A stretch of DNA of 64,000 nucleotides from contig NZ_KB903218.1 of assembly GCF_000379625.1 (NCBI RefSeq), positions 62,001 through 126,000 on the forward strand, written 5' to 3'. The notes below the pieces were generated by a model. That model was given only the letters and a program-made list of their open reading frames with translations. It made no database searches and was not told the origin of the DNA. Below, one piece after another: positions 18,547 through 27,381 of this stretch. Source of the DNA: Actinomycetospora chiangmaiensis DSM 45062. GTDB lineage: Bacteria; Actinomycetota; Actinomycetes; Mycobacteriales; Pseudonocardiaceae. The position numbers were made by a program, and so were the translations under genes. Positions within the stretch are counted from its first letter, which is position 1. Every line of letters starts with the position of its first letter.

Positions 18547-19478
18547 GATCCCGCGGCGCGACGCTGGCGGCGCCACGCGAGGAGGGCCCCGACGGCGAGG
18601 GCGACGACCAGCCCGCTCACGGCGCCGGTGACCGTGGCGAGCACCGGCTGCGGGCCCACCGCGCCGTCGGCGTGGGCCGGCACGACGATCTGGGCCTGCG
18701 GCTGGGCCACCTGGGCGAGCATCAGGGTGTCGAGCTGCGAGCTGAGGCTGCCCGCCCGGTCGGCGACCGCCGTCAGCTGGGCGAGGGCGGGCGCGCTCCC
18801 GTCGGTCCGCAGCTGCTGGATCTGGTTCTGGGCCGCTGTCAGCTGGCCCTGCAGGTACCGCATCTGGTCCGACGCGGGCTGCGCCGACGCACTGACCTGC
18901 AGGTACTGCTTGGTGATCGCGTCGGCGACCCGGACGGCCGTGTCCGGCGACGGGTCGCGCACCTCGACGGTGAGCAGCTCGCTGCCGTCGGGCACCGTCA
19001 CGCTGACCTTCTCGGCCAGCGTCGCCGGCGTCAGCCCGTACTGGGCCGCGACCGGGCCGAGCACCGCGTTGCTCGTCGCGAGCAGCGTCTGGGTCGTCAG
19101 GTTCCGGTCCTCGCGCAGGAACCCGGTCGGCTGCTCCTGGCTGATGATGTAGAGCACCGTGGCGCGGCCCGCGTACTCGGTCGGCGAGAGGAGCGCCGCG
19201 GCGAGCCCCACGGCCGCGCCGAGCAGGACGATCCCGAGCCCCAGCACCGCCGCCCGGACCAGCGCCGAGGCACCCCGTCCCGACGGCGGGTCGTCCGGTT
19301 CCGCCGGGTCGTCCTCGGCTCCCGCGGCTCCGGCGGGACCCGGCCCCGACCCGTCGTCGGGACCGCCTCGGCGCGTCTCCAGCAGCCCGACCGTCCGGGT
19401 CCGCTCCTCCTCGGGCGCCGGACCGGGGTCCTCGGCGACCGCACCGTTGCGTCGGGTCTCGTCCTGCTGATCGGTCAC
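18543..19478 (-). CDS. Wzz-like polysaccharide chain-length / copolymerase protein
   Basis: A protein of 311 aa. A disordered acidic/Pro-rich N-terminus of about 75 residues precedes one membrane helix (about 78-98), an extracellular domain with YAGRATVLYIIS and a coiled coil (RYLQGQLTAAQNQIQQLRT), and a second helix near residue 285. This is the Wzz topology of capsule chain-length regulators; no tyrosine-kinase domain is attached. GTG 19478, 4-nt overlap with the aminotransferase stop. Confidence 0.82.
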   Translation of the reverse strand: MTDQQDETRRNGAVAEDPGPAPEEERTRTVGLLETRRGGPDDGSGPGPAGAAGAEDDPAEPDDPPSGRGASALVRAAVLGLGIVLLGAAVGLAAALLSPTEYAGRATVLYIISQEQPTGFLREDRNLTTQTLLATSNAVLGPVAAQYGLTPATLAEKVSVTVPDGSELLTVEVRDPSPDTAVRVADAITKQYLQVSASAQPASDQMRYLQGQLTAAQNQIQQLRTDGSAPALAQLTAVADRAGSLSSQLDTLMLAQVAQPQAQIVVPAHADGAVGPQPVLATVTGAVSGLVVALAVGALLAWRRQRRAAGS

Positions 19479-20665
19479 GGGGTGCTCCTCGGGGCGGTCA
19501 CGACGGGCCGGATCGCGGCGCCGTCGTCCGGAGGGGGGTCGGTGTCGCGGGTCGCGCCGGCGAGGACGTCCGCCACCCGGTCGACCTGCGCGGGTGTCAT
19601 CGCGGGGAAGCAGGGCAGCGAGAGGATCCGTCGGGCGGCCGCCTCGGCGACGGGCAGCACGGGGGCGTGGTGACCGGTGCGGAAGGCCGGCTGGCGGTGG
19701 CAGGGGACCGGGTAGTGGACGCCCCAGCCGATCCCGGCGGCGCCCAGCGCGGCCCCGACCTCGTCGCGGCGGTCGACGCGCACCACCGCGAGGTGGTGCA
19801 CGGGTTCGGAGCGCGGGTCGACGTCGAGCAGGCGGCACCGGGCGGGCAGCCGCTCCGCGTAGCGCGCCACCACCTGCCGTCGGGCCTCGTTGTCGACGTC
19901 GAGGCGCCGCAGCCGCGGTCGCAGCGCGGCGGCCTGCAGGGTGTCGAGGCGGCTGTTGCGTCCGCTCGTGCGGTGCAGGTGCCGGTCGTGGGGGTCGCGG
20001 CCGTGATCGGCCAGACGACGCACCCGCGCGAGCAGGTCGGCGTCGCGGCTGGTCACCGCGCCGCCGTCGCCGAGCGCGCCGAGGTTCTTGCCGGGGTAGA
20101 AGCTGAAGGCCGCCGCCACGCCGGCGGCCCCGGCCCGCACGCCGTCGCGGCGCGCCCCGTGGGCCTGCGCCGCGTCCTCCACGAGCGCGAGGCCGTGCCG
20201 GTCGGCGACCGCCGCGAGCGCCGGCATGTCCGCCACCTGGCCGAACAGGTGCACCGCGACGACGGCCGCGGTGCGCGGGCCGACGGCGGCCGCGACCGCC
20301 GCCGGGTCGACGAGGAGGTCGCCCGGCCGCACGTCGACGAAGCGCGGGGTCGCCCCGACCGCGCGGACCGCCTCGGCGGTCGCGACGAAGGTGTTGGTCG
20401 GCACGATCACCTCGCAGCCGCGCCCGATGCCGAGCGCGGCGAGGATCAGCTCCAGGGCGTCGGTGCCGTTGCCGACGCCGACGCAGCCGCCCGTGCCGAC
20501 GAAGGCGCCGAACTCCTGCTCGAAGGCCGCCACCTCCGGGCCGCCCACGAACCGGCCGTGCGCGAGCACCGCGGTCCAGGCGGCGTCGAGTTCGGGGCGG
20601 ACCCGCTCGTGCTCGGCGGTGAGGTCGAGGAACGGGACCGCGGTGGGCAGCCCGACGGTGGTCAC
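19475..20665 (-). CDS. DegT/DnrJ/EryC1 sugar aminotransferase
   Basis: PLP-dependent aminotransferase of 396 aa. FSFYPGKNLGALGDGGAV carries the Schiff-base lysine, EDAAQAHGA the cofactor Asp, and FLDLTAEHERVRPEL is the family's usual N-terminus. Acts on a keto-sugar nucleotide to give an amino sugar. It directly follows (4-nt overlap) a Gfo/Idh/MocA oxidoreductase, the pairing that makes 3-amino UDP- or dTDP-sugars in other bacteria. The last 30 residues are a variable tail. GTG 20665. Confidence 0.93.
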   Translation of the reverse strand: MTTVGLPTAVPFLDLTAEHERVRPELDAAWTAVLAHGRFVGGPEVAAFEQEFGAFVGTGGCVGVGNGTDALELILAALGIGRGCEVIVPTNTFVATAEAVRAVGATPRFVDVRPGDLLVDPAAVAAAVGPRTAAVVAVHLFGQVADMPALAAVADRHGLALVEDAAQAHGARRDGVRAGAAGVAAAFSFYPGKNLGALGDGGAVTSRDADLLARVRRLADHGRDPHDRHLHRTSGRNSRLDTLQAAALRPRLRRLDVDNEARRQVVARYAERLPARCRLLDVDPRSEPVHHLAVVRVDRRDEVGAALGAAGIGWGVHYPVPCHRQPAFRTGHHAPVLPVAEAAARRILSLPCFPAMTPAQVDRVADVLAGATRDTDPPPDDGAAIRPVVTAPRSTP

Positions 20666-21684
20666 GACGCGGTCCCCAGCGACCGCACGGTCGCGGCGTG
20701 GCGGTCCGCCGTCGCGTGGTCGGTGGCGGCGAGGACCCGGACGACGTCGAGGCCGCGCTCACCCGGCGTCGCGGGGGTGGCGCCGGTCCGCAGGCACTCC
20801 ACGAAGTGCGAGTCCTGCACCAGGAGCGGCTCGGAGAACCGGATGTAGGGCGAGACGATGTCGCCGGTCCGGTAGGACACCGGCATGGCGTGCGCCGCGT
20901 CGGGCTCCAGCGCGCTGACCCCGATGTCGTAGACGCGGACCCGCTCGTTGTCGGAGAGGTCGTTGTAGACCGCCATCTTGCGTTCCCCGACGACGGTCAC
21001 GCGCCGCACCTTGCACGGGTCCAGCCAGCTCACGTGGACGTACGCGTTGACCTGCCGCCGGGCGAACTCCATCCGCAGGTAGGCGACGTCGGCGTGACGT
21101 TGCCCGACGTGCCGGCGGGCCCACACCTCGGTCTCGGCCGGCATCTCGTCGAGCAGGTAGGAGACGATCGAGATGTCGTGCGGAGCGAGATCCCAGACGA
21201 CGTTGCAGTCGGCCTGGTACCGACCGAGATCGAGCCGGGCGGTGTCGATGTAGAGAATGCGCCCGAGTTCGCCGGAATCGATGATCTCCTTCAATTTCCA
21301 CACGGCGGGGTTGTATTCGAACGTGTGCCCCGCCATCAGGCACACGTTCCGCGTGCGGGCGAGATCCACCATCGCCACCGCGTCGGCCACCGACGTCGCC
21401 ATCGGTTTCTCGACGAGCACGCCGCGGCCCGCGTCCAGCGCCGTCAGCGCCAGGTCGGCGTGGGCGGCGGGCGGGGCGGCCACGACCACCGCGTCGAGGT
21501 CGTCGAGGCACTGCTCGAGGCTGCCGACGCAGCTCACGGGCCCGTGGACCCGCCGGGCCTCCGCGAGCCGCGCCGGCACCGCGTCGATGACGACGACCTC
21601 GACCCCGGGCAGTCCGCCCAGGACCCGCACGTGCTTGGACCCCCAGTAGCCGTACCCCACCACGCCGATCCGCAAGGAATTCAC
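20662..21684 (-). CDS. Gfo/Idh/MocA-family sugar oxidoreductase
   Basis: A protein of 340 aa. Rossmann motif IGVVGYGYWGSKHV, then VLVEKPMATS with the conserved EKP lysine, and CNVVWDLAPHDISI with the catalytic His. Similar in layout to WlbA/WbpB-type UDP-sugar 3-dehydrogenases. First gene of the coupled operon 21684-13806. GTG 21684 is chosen because the beta-strand of the Rossmann fold starts 4 residues later; GGGGG lies just upstream. Likely oxidises C3 of a nucleotide sugar for the following aminotransferase. Confidence 0.9.
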   Translation of the reverse strand: MNSLRIGVVGYGYWGSKHVRVLGGLPGVEVVVIDAVPARLAEARRVHGPVSCVGSLEQCLDDLDAVVVAAPPAAHADLALTALDAGRGVLVEKPMATSVADAVAMVDLARTRNVCLMAGHTFEYNPAVWKLKEIIDSGELGRILYIDTARLDLGRYQADCNVVWDLAPHDISIVSYLLDEMPAETEVWARRHVGQRHADVAYLRMEFARRQVNAYVHVSWLDPCKVRRVTVVGERKMAVYNDLSDNERVRVYDIGVSALEPDAAHAMPVSYRTGDIVSPYIRFSEPLLVQDSHFVECLRTGATPATPGERGLDVVRVLAATDHATADRHAATVRSLGTAS

Positions 21685-21952
21685 GATCCCCCCTCGCCAC
21701 GCGACCACCTGTCGCCGCAGGATGCGGACTCAAGCACGGGGATTCCTCGCGGTCACCGCCGTCCGACGGAGTCAGGACCTAAGTCCCCTCGCGTCCGATC
21801 CGGGGTCGTGGTCGTGCCCGCGCGCGTTCTCACGCTCCGTATCCACACCGTCACGGTCGCTCTCGACGTGCGGGAGTGGAACACGTTGCATCGATTCCCG
21901 TCACGGAATCGCATCGAATGCGTCGCGGGACGGGTGGGGCGGTCACGGAAAA
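21685..21952 (-). other. Promoter region of exopolysaccharide operon 1
   Basis: 268 bp without a gene, between the start of the Gfo-type gene and the 3' end of the monooxygenase gene. It is less GC-rich than its surroundings around 21840-21970. It holds one perfect inverted repeat (listed separately). No confident -10/-35 pair could be named. Confidence 0.5.
21892..21911. promoter_or_regulatory. Inverted repeat, candidate operator
   Basis: CGATTCC and GGAATCG arms (7 bp each, perfect) separated by 6 bp. GCATCGA occurs directly before and again just after it, so the site may be part of a larger array. It lies about 208 bp upstream of the Gfo-type start. Binding protein unknown. Confidence 0.35.
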
Positions 21953-23911
21953 TTACCGAGGAATTGCGCAGCGGAGCGGGCCGTCCGCCTCCCCGTCACC
22001 CCCGTCCGAGGACCCTGGTGGTCGGCGCAGGTCGTGGTCCGCTGCCCCCGACGCCTCCAGGCGGGCCCGGTAGTCGACGATCCGCCACGGCAACGTGTTG
22101 ACCACGCGTCCGGCCGCGTTGCGGTACCAGTTGGTCATGCCGGGGTGGGTCCAGATCATCCCGGCGTGCGCGGCGTCGACCTCGGCGTCGTAGGCCGCGG
22201 CGACCTCCGGGCGCACCTCGATCGCGCTCGACCCGGCGTCGAGCAGACCGGCGATCAATCGGGCGACGTAGCGCATCTGCAGCTCGATGATCGTGATCTG
22301 CGAGCCGCCGTGGCCGAGGGCCGTGTTCGGGCCGGAGAGCAGGAACAGGTTCGGGAAGCCGGGGACGGTCACGCCGAGGTGGGCGTGGGCGTCGTCGTCG
22401 CCCCACACCTGCGCCAGCGACCGCCCCGCACGGCCCCGCACGTCCACCCCGGCCAGGAACTCGTGCGCGGCGAAGCCCGTGGCCAGCACGACGACGTCCG
22501 CGGGGTACTCGGCGCCCGACGTCGTCCGCAGCCCGTGGGGCAGCACCTCGGCCACGGCCTCCGTCACGAGCTCGACGTCGTCGCGGCGCAGCGCGGCGAA
22601 CCAGCCGTTGTCGAGCAACATCCGCTTCCCGAACGGCGGGTAGTGGGGGAGGGCCTTCGCGACGAGGTCGGGGCGGCCCGCGAGCTCGGCCTCCAGGTAG
22701 CGCGTGAAGTGCCGGCGGTGGCCGTCGTTGGCGGCGTTCACCGACCGCTCCGGGTGCTCCCAGGCGGGGTCGACGACGAGCGCGGGGTGCACCTTGTCGT
22801 TGAACGTCCAGGCCAGCCGGGCGCGGTACCAGCCGGCGTAGTAGGGCACCTCGGCGAGGACCTGCTGCTTGTCGGCGCCGATCTCGTCGAAGTAGCCCTC
22901 GTGCGGCGCGATCCACTGCGGGGAGCGCTGGAAGATCGTCACGCCCCCGGCCGACCCGGCGATGCGGGGGACGATCTGCATGGCGCTCGCCCCGGTCCCG
23001 ACCACCGCGACCCGTCGTCCGGCGAGCTCCAGCCCGTCCGGCCAGCGGGCGGAGTGGAACAACGGACCGTCGAAGCCGTCGAGCCCCGGTAGATCGGGCA
23101 CCGTCGGCCGGTTGAGCTGCCCGACCGCGGAGATGAGCAGCGACGCCGACCGGGTCTCGCGAGAGCCGTCCCGATGACGGGTCACGACCTCCCACCGGTG
23201 GGTCGCCTCGTCCCACGTGGCGGCCTCGACCTCGACGCCGAACTCGATCGACCGGCGCAGGTCGGCCTCGTCGGAGTAGTCGCGCAGGTAGTCGAACACC
23301 TCGTCGCGGCGGCCGAACGCGGTCGACCACGGGTGCGGGCGGAACGAGTAGGAGTACAGGTGGCTGGGGGTGTCGACCCCCGCCCCGGGGTAGCGGTTCT
23401 CCCACCACGTGCCGGCGACCTCGGTGTTCCGCTCGAGGGCGGTCACCGGGATGCCCATCTCCCGCAACGTCGCGACGGCGAGGAGCCCGCCGACCCCAGC
23501 GCCGATGACGAGCGCGTCCGTGCCGGGCGGCACCGTTGGGTGCGGGGCCGGTTCCGGTGCCGCGACCCCGAGGGTCTCGGCCATCATCGGCTCGAACTCG
23601 TCGCCGACCGGCTCCCCGGTGAACGTCCGCAGCATCCGCAGGAGCAGCTCGCCGCGGGGGGCCGGGATCGCGACCGGGGTCCCGGCGTGGAAGGCCGCGA
23701 CCGCGTCGGCCGCCGCGTCCCGGATCTCCGCCCGGACGTCGTCGGGCAGCCCGCCGGTGTCGTGGTCGTCGAGCCCCCGGGCGCGGGTCGGCGCGTAGGG
23801 CGGCTCCAGCCACCGGAGGTCGCCGGTCAGCTGGACCAGGCACATCGTCAGGCACGGCACGTTGGCCGCGTCGAGGGCGCGGCGGAGATCGGTGCGGCTG
23901 ACGGTGGTCAC
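21953..23911 (-). CDS. Baeyer-Villiger-type flavin monooxygenase
   Basis: A protein of 652 aa. Two Rossmann motifs are visible, GAGVGG (FAD, about residue 137) and VVGTGASAMQ (NADPH). Between them is the fingerprint FDGPLFHSARWP, matching FxGxxxHxxxW of Baeyer-Villiger monooxygenases. An N-terminal extension of about 130 residues before the FAD site is like that of the longer steroid/ketone BVMOs. Inserts one oxygen next to a ketone. It diverges from a nitroreductase / acyl-CoA ligase / TetR operon, suggesting a shared catabolic role. GTG 23911. Confidence 0.92.
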   Translation of the reverse strand: MTTVSRTDLRRALDAANVPCLTMCLVQLTGDLRWLEPPYAPTRARGLDDHDTGGLPDDVRAEIRDAAADAVAAFHAGTPVAIPAPRGELLLRMLRTFTGEPVGDEFEPMMAETLGVAAPEPAPHPTVPPGTDALVIGAGVGGLLAVATLREMGIPVTALERNTEVAGTWWENRYPGAGVDTPSHLYSYSFRPHPWSTAFGRRDEVFDYLRDYSDEADLRRSIEFGVEVEAATWDEATHRWEVVTRHRDGSRETRSASLLISAVGQLNRPTVPDLPGLDGFDGPLFHSARWPDGLELAGRRVAVVGTGASAMQIVPRIAGSAGGVTIFQRSPQWIAPHEGYFDEIGADKQQVLAEVPYYAGWYRARLAWTFNDKVHPALVVDPAWEHPERSVNAANDGHRRHFTRYLEAELAGRPDLVAKALPHYPPFGKRMLLDNGWFAALRRDDVELVTEAVAEVLPHGLRTTSGAEYPADVVVLATGFAAHEFLAGVDVRGRAGRSLAQVWGDDDAHAHLGVTVPGFPNLFLLSGPNTALGHGGSQITIIELQMRYVARLIAGLLDAGSSAIEVRPEVAAAYDAEVDAAHAGMIWTHPGMTNWYRNAAGRVVNTLPWRIVDYRARLEASGAADHDLRRPPGSSDGGDGEADGPLRCAIPR

Positions 23912-23982
23912 GAGCGGGACCTTACGGCGGGTAGGGCGGTGCTGCGCAAGCGTCCGTCCGAGCTGCTACGAAGGGCTTGACG

Positions 23983-23998
23983 TGTGGTCGGGACCACA
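23983..23998. promoter_or_regulatory. Perfect palindrome, probable TetR operator
   Basis: TGTGGTC-GG-GACCACA, a 7+2+7 perfect palindrome in the divergent region between the BVMO and nitroreductase genes, 45 bp before the nitroreductase ATG. TTGACG at 23977-23982 directly abuts it and could be the -35 box. Repression by the TetR protein encoded at the operon's end (26273) is the likely reading. Confidence 0.55.
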
Positions 23999-24043
23999 GC
24001 ACAGTGACGGTTCCTGGCCTACCCGCTGATAGGAGAACCGGCG

Positions 24044-24694
24044 ATGGAGCTGGACGAGGCGATGCGGACCACCGGGACGTGCCGGTACTTCCGTGACGAC
24101 CCGGTGCCCGACGAGGTGCTGCACGCGGCGATCGACGTCGCCCGCTTCGGGCCGCAGGGCGGCAACCGGCAGCCGGTGAAGTGGATCGTCGTGCGCGACC
24201 CCGCTCGCAAGCAGGCGCTCGCCGACCTGTACCTGCCGATGTGGGAGGCCTACTTCGCCGGGATCGGCGAGGGCACCGTGCAGGCCAACGCGCTGCCGAA
24301 GACGGTCCGCGACGCCGACCACTTCGCCCGCCACCTCGCCGAGGTGCCCGCGATCCTCGTGCTCTGCGCCGAGACCGCCGGCCTGCACCCGACGGACACC
24401 GACCTGGGTCGGCTGTCGGTGGTGGGCGGCGCGTCGATCTACCCGACGATGCAGAACCTCTGCCTGGCGCTGCGCGCCCAGGGCGTCGCCACGGCGGTGA
24501 CGACGCTGCTGTGCGCGGTCGAGCCGCAGGTCCGCGAGCTGCTGGCCGTCCCGGACGACCACATCACCGCCGCCCACGTCGCCGTCGGCTACCCGGCGAA
24601 GGCCTTCCCGACGAGGCTGTCGCGCACCCCGGTCGAGGAGATCACCTTCGACGAGACCTTCGGGCGCCCGATGTTCGCCGGGGCGCCCGCGTGA
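24044..24694 (+). CDS. Nitroreductase-family FMN oxidoreductase
   Basis: A protein of 216 aa. Family start MELDEAMRTTGTCRYFRDDPVPDEVL with the Arg that binds FMN phosphate; ARFGPQGGNRQPVKWIVV is the substrate/FMN loop; GASIYPTMQNLCLALRAQGVAT and VAVGYPA complete the fold. RBS AGGAGA upstream of ATG 24044. First gene of an operon with an acyl-CoA ligase (4-nt overlap). May reduce a nitro group or act as an enone/flavin reductase. Confidence 0.92.
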   Translation: MELDEAMRTTGTCRYFRDDPVPDEVLHAAIDVARFGPQGGNRQPVKWIVVRDPARKQALADLYLPMWEAYFAGIGEGTVQANALPKTVRDADHFARHLAEVPAILVLCAETAGLHPTDTDLGRLSVVGGASIYPTMQNLCLALRAQGVATAVTTLLCAVEPQVRELLAVPDDHITAAHVAVGYPAKAFPTRLSRTPVEEITFDETFGRPMFAGAPA

Positions 24695-26280
24695 GCGCTG
24701 CGGCCGACGTCCGCGCGCTCCCCGAGGTCCACCGTCGCCCCGTCGGCCGGGCGACGATCGGGGACCAGCTCCGCCGCCACGCGCGCACGCAGGGTGCCCG
24801 GGTCGCGGTGGTCTCCTACGACGGCGGCTCGCGGCGCGAGACCACGTACGGCGAGCTCGACCGGCGCGCGAACGGGGTCGCGCACCACCTCGTGGGTCTC
24901 GGGGTCCGGCGCGGCGACCGGGTGGCCGTCATGGCCCGCAACGGCGTCGACGTCGTCGCCGTCTACTACGGCGCGCTGAAGGCCGGCGCGGCGTTCACGG
25001 GGGTCAACGTGCTGCACGGCCGCGACGAGGTCGCGGCGCAGCTCGAGCACGCCGAACCCGCCGTCGTCGTGGCCGGGCCGGAGTACGTCGACCTGCTCGG
25101 ACCGATCACCACCGGCGTGTCCGGCCGGATCGTCCTCGGCCGGGCCGAGGGCTGGACCGCGCTCCCCGACGTGGTCGCGGGGCCTGACCACGAGCCCGAC
25201 GTGGACGTCGACGAGCACGACCTCGCGATGCTCGTCTACACGTCCGGCACCGAATCCACGCCGAAGGGCGTGATGATCCCGCACCGCAACTACCTGATCT
25301 CCACCGCACCGGCGTGGAGCTGGGGCCTGCGGACCGGCCCGGACGACACCTGGCTGTTCGCCATGCCGTTCTTCACGATCGCCGGGCTCGGCTCGATGAC
25401 GACCCTGACGATGATGGGCGCGACCCTCGTGCTGCCCGACTCGCTCGACCCCGCCCGGGCGCTGGAGCTGATCGCGTCGGAGCGGGTCACCGTCGTCGCG
25501 CAGACCCCGACCTTCTACCTCGCGCTCGCCCGCGACCCCGGGTTCGGGCCGGCGGCGGTCGGCACGGTGCGCCGGGCGATGACCTACGGCGGCCAGGTGT
25601 CGCCGGCCGCAGTCGACGCATGGGCCGACGCCGCGGACGGGGTGGTCTGGGGGACGTACTGGGGCCAGTCGGAGCTCTCCCAGCTCGGGTCGGTCGGCTG
25701 GTTCTCCCGGCTCGAGGACATCCCGGACGCCGATCCGTCGTGGATCGGCACGCCGGTGACGCACCTGGAGACCCGGATCGTCCGCCCCGACGGCGCCGAC
25801 GCCGCGCCGGGGGAGACCGGCGAGCTCTGGTGCCGCTCGCCCTCGGTGATGCTGGGCTACTTCAAGGAGCCCGAACGGACCGAGGCCGTGTTCTCCGACG
25901 ACGGGTGGCTGCGCACCGGGGACATCGTGCGGTCCGACGCGGCCGGCAACCTGTTCTTCGCCGACCGCGCCCGGGACATGATCAAGTCCGGTGGGTTCAA
26001 CGTGTCCTCGCAGGAGGTCGAGCGGGTGCTGCACTCCCATCCCGACGTGCTGCGCGCCGCCGTGGTGGGCCGGCCCGACGAGTACTGGTCGGAGGCGGTG
26101 ACCGCGTTCGTGATCGTGCGCTCGCCCGTGGCACCCGCCGCGCTCGTCGCCTACTGCCGGGAGCGCCTGGCGTCGTACAAGACGCCGAAGACGGTCCACG
26201 TGGTGGAGTCGTTCCCGGTCGACGGGCAGGGCAAGGTGCTCAAGCGCGAGCTGCGGCGCGTCGACGTGCCCGATGTCTGA
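24691..26280 (+). CDS. Acyl-CoA synthetase (FadD-like AMP-forming ligase)
   Basis: ANL-superfamily ligase of 529 aa. ATP loop YTSGTESTPKGV (about 182-193), acyl-adenylate motif YWGQSE in the TxE position, WLRTGDIV and the hinge DRARDMIKSGGFNV, and the catalytic Lys in GKVLKREL. Activates a carboxylic acid as AMP-ester and transfers it to CoA. GTG 24691 overlaps the nitroreductase stop by 4 nt; the TetR gene overlaps its end by 8 nt. Substrate may be a fatty or steroid-side-chain acid (inference). Confidence 0.92.
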   Translation: MSAAADVRALPEVHRRPVGRATIGDQLRRHARTQGARVAVVSYDGGSRRETTYGELDRRANGVAHHLVGLGVRRGDRVAVMARNGVDVVAVYYGALKAGAAFTGVNVLHGRDEVAAQLEHAEPAVVVAGPEYVDLLGPITTGVSGRIVLGRAEGWTALPDVVAGPDHEPDVDVDEHDLAMLVYTSGTESTPKGVMIPHRNYLISTAPAWSWGLRTGPDDTWLFAMPFFTIAGLGSMTTLTMMGATLVLPDSLDPARALELIASERVTVVAQTPTFYLALARDPGFGPAAVGTVRRAMTYGGQVSPAAVDAWADAADGVVWGTYWGQSELSQLGSVGWFSRLEDIPDADPSWIGTPVTHLETRIVRPDGADAAPGETGELWCRSPSVMLGYFKEPERTEAVFSDDGWLRTGDIVRSDAAGNLFFADRARDMIKSGGFNVSSQEVERVLHSHPDVLRAAVVGRPDEYWSEAVTAFVIVRSPVAPAALVAYCRERLASYKTPKTVHVVESFPVDGQGKVLKRELRRVDVPDV

Positions 26281-26875
26281 GCCGGTCCCGCTGTCGGGCC
26301 GCCGCCGGGTCACGCCGGAGCAGATCGTCGACGCGGCGGCGGCGTTGTTCGCCCGCGAGGGCTACCACGCCGTCGGCACCCGGCACATCGCTGACGAGCT
26401 CGGCATCCGCGGGGCCAGCCTGTACCACCACTACCGGTCGAAGGAGGAGATCCTCGCGGCCATCTGCCGGCGGGTGACCGCCGAGCCGGTCGAGGAGACC
26501 CTGCCGCTGCTCGACGACGCCGGCACGCCCGGCACCCGGCTGGCGGCGCTGGTCCGGGCGCACCTGCGCCACCTGGTCCGACGCCGGGTGGAGTTCCTCG
26601 TCGGGCTCCAGGAACTCGCGGCGCTGACTCCCGAGCACCGGGCCGAGGTCGAGGCGCACCGGAGGCACTACCAGCGACGGGTGCGGGACACCGTGGCCGC
26701 CGGGGTGCGGTCGGGCGAGTTCACGGTGGACGACCCGGCCCTGGCGGCCCTCGCGCTGCTCGACGCGCTCAACGGCACGGCCCGGTGGTTGGACCCTGCC
26801 GGCCCGCGGTCCCCGGACACCGTCGCCAACATGTACGTCCGGATGCTCGTGGACGGGCTGCTGGGCCGACGCTAG
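26273..26875 (+). CDS. TetR-family transcriptional regulator
   Basis: A protein of 200 aa. Residues about 14-60 form the HTH (ALFAREGYHAVGTRHIADELGIRGASLYHHYRSKEE pattern). The C-terminal ligand domain (RRVEFLVGLQELAALTPEHRAE) resembles KstR2-type regulators that sense CoA thioesters. Encoded last in the nitroreductase-ligase operon. Probably binds the palindrome at 23983 and is released by the ligase's acyl-CoA product (inference). Confidence 0.9.
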   Translation: MSEPVPLSGRRRVTPEQIVDAAAALFAREGYHAVGTRHIADELGIRGASLYHHYRSKEEILAAICRRVTAEPVEETLPLLDDAGTPGTRLAALVRAHLRHLVRRRVEFLVGLQELAALTPEHRAEVEAHRRHYQRRVRDTVAAGVRSGEFTVDDPALAALALLDALNGTARWLDPAGPRSPDTVANMYVRMLVDGLLGRR

Positions 26876-26882
26876 GTCGACG

Positions 26883-26931
26883 AGTGCCGTGTGTGGTGCG
26901 CGGTGGTCCCCGATGCACCGCACACGCCACT
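26883..26931. terminator. Bidirectional hairpin, 17-bp stem
   Basis: Arms 26883-26899 and 26915-26931 pair over 17 bp with one mismatch and one G-T; the loop is 15 nt. It lies between convergent genes (TetR on plus, HepT on minus), so it can end transcription from both sides. Confidence 0.65.
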
Positions 26932-26964
26932 GATGGACCCAGCGCGGCAAGACGGCGGTTCCCG

Positions 26965-27381
26965 TCAGCCCCGATCGCGCAGGACGACCAGGAACGCGCG
27001 GAGATCGGTCGGTCCGGACGCCGCGATCGCGTGCACCCGCGCGAGGTCGAGCTTCCCGTAGGCGTGGACGATGAGATTCCGGAACGCAGCGGCGCGCGCC
27101 AGACGTTCGGCGAGGGCGCTGTCGAGGACGTCCGACGCTGCCAGCAGGCGGAAGGCGTCGCCGTAGGTCGGCGGGGTCCCGGATCCCAGGCGAACACTGG
27201 CCGACATCGCGAGATCGATGACGATCTGGATGGCCTGCCAGAGATGCAGGATCACCGTGTCGGTCGCCGACGACATCGGACGGAGGTCGTCCGGGTCGTC
27301 CGGTAGCGCCGTGGCCACACGGTCGAGATGGGCGAGCACGCTCGCGCTGCGTTCGGCGAGCAGCTCGGGGTCGACCGTCAT
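26965..27381 (-). CDS. hepT: HepT-like HEPN-domain toxin
   Basis: A protein of 138 aa, all-helical. R101-NLIV-H106-A-Y108 matches the RX4HXY signature of HepT RNases, where the Tyr is the site modified by the MntA antitoxin. ATG 27381 overlaps the MntA stop as ATGA. In characterised systems HepT cleaves RNA and MntA blocks it by AMPylation. DUF86-type length and helix pattern are normal. Confidence 0.85.
   Translation of the reverse strand: MTVDPELLAERSASVLAHLDRVATALPDDPDDLRPMSSATDTVILHLWQAIQIVIDLAMSASVRLGSGTPPTYGDAFRLLAASDVLDSALAERLARAAAFRNLIVHAYGKLDLARVHAIAASGPTDLRAFLVVLRDRG

Noticed and set aside
17437-19152. Plus-strand open frame over the flippase and Wzz genes
   Set aside because: Low-complexity His/Arg/Gly-rich shadow; the minus strand encodes proper membrane segments here.
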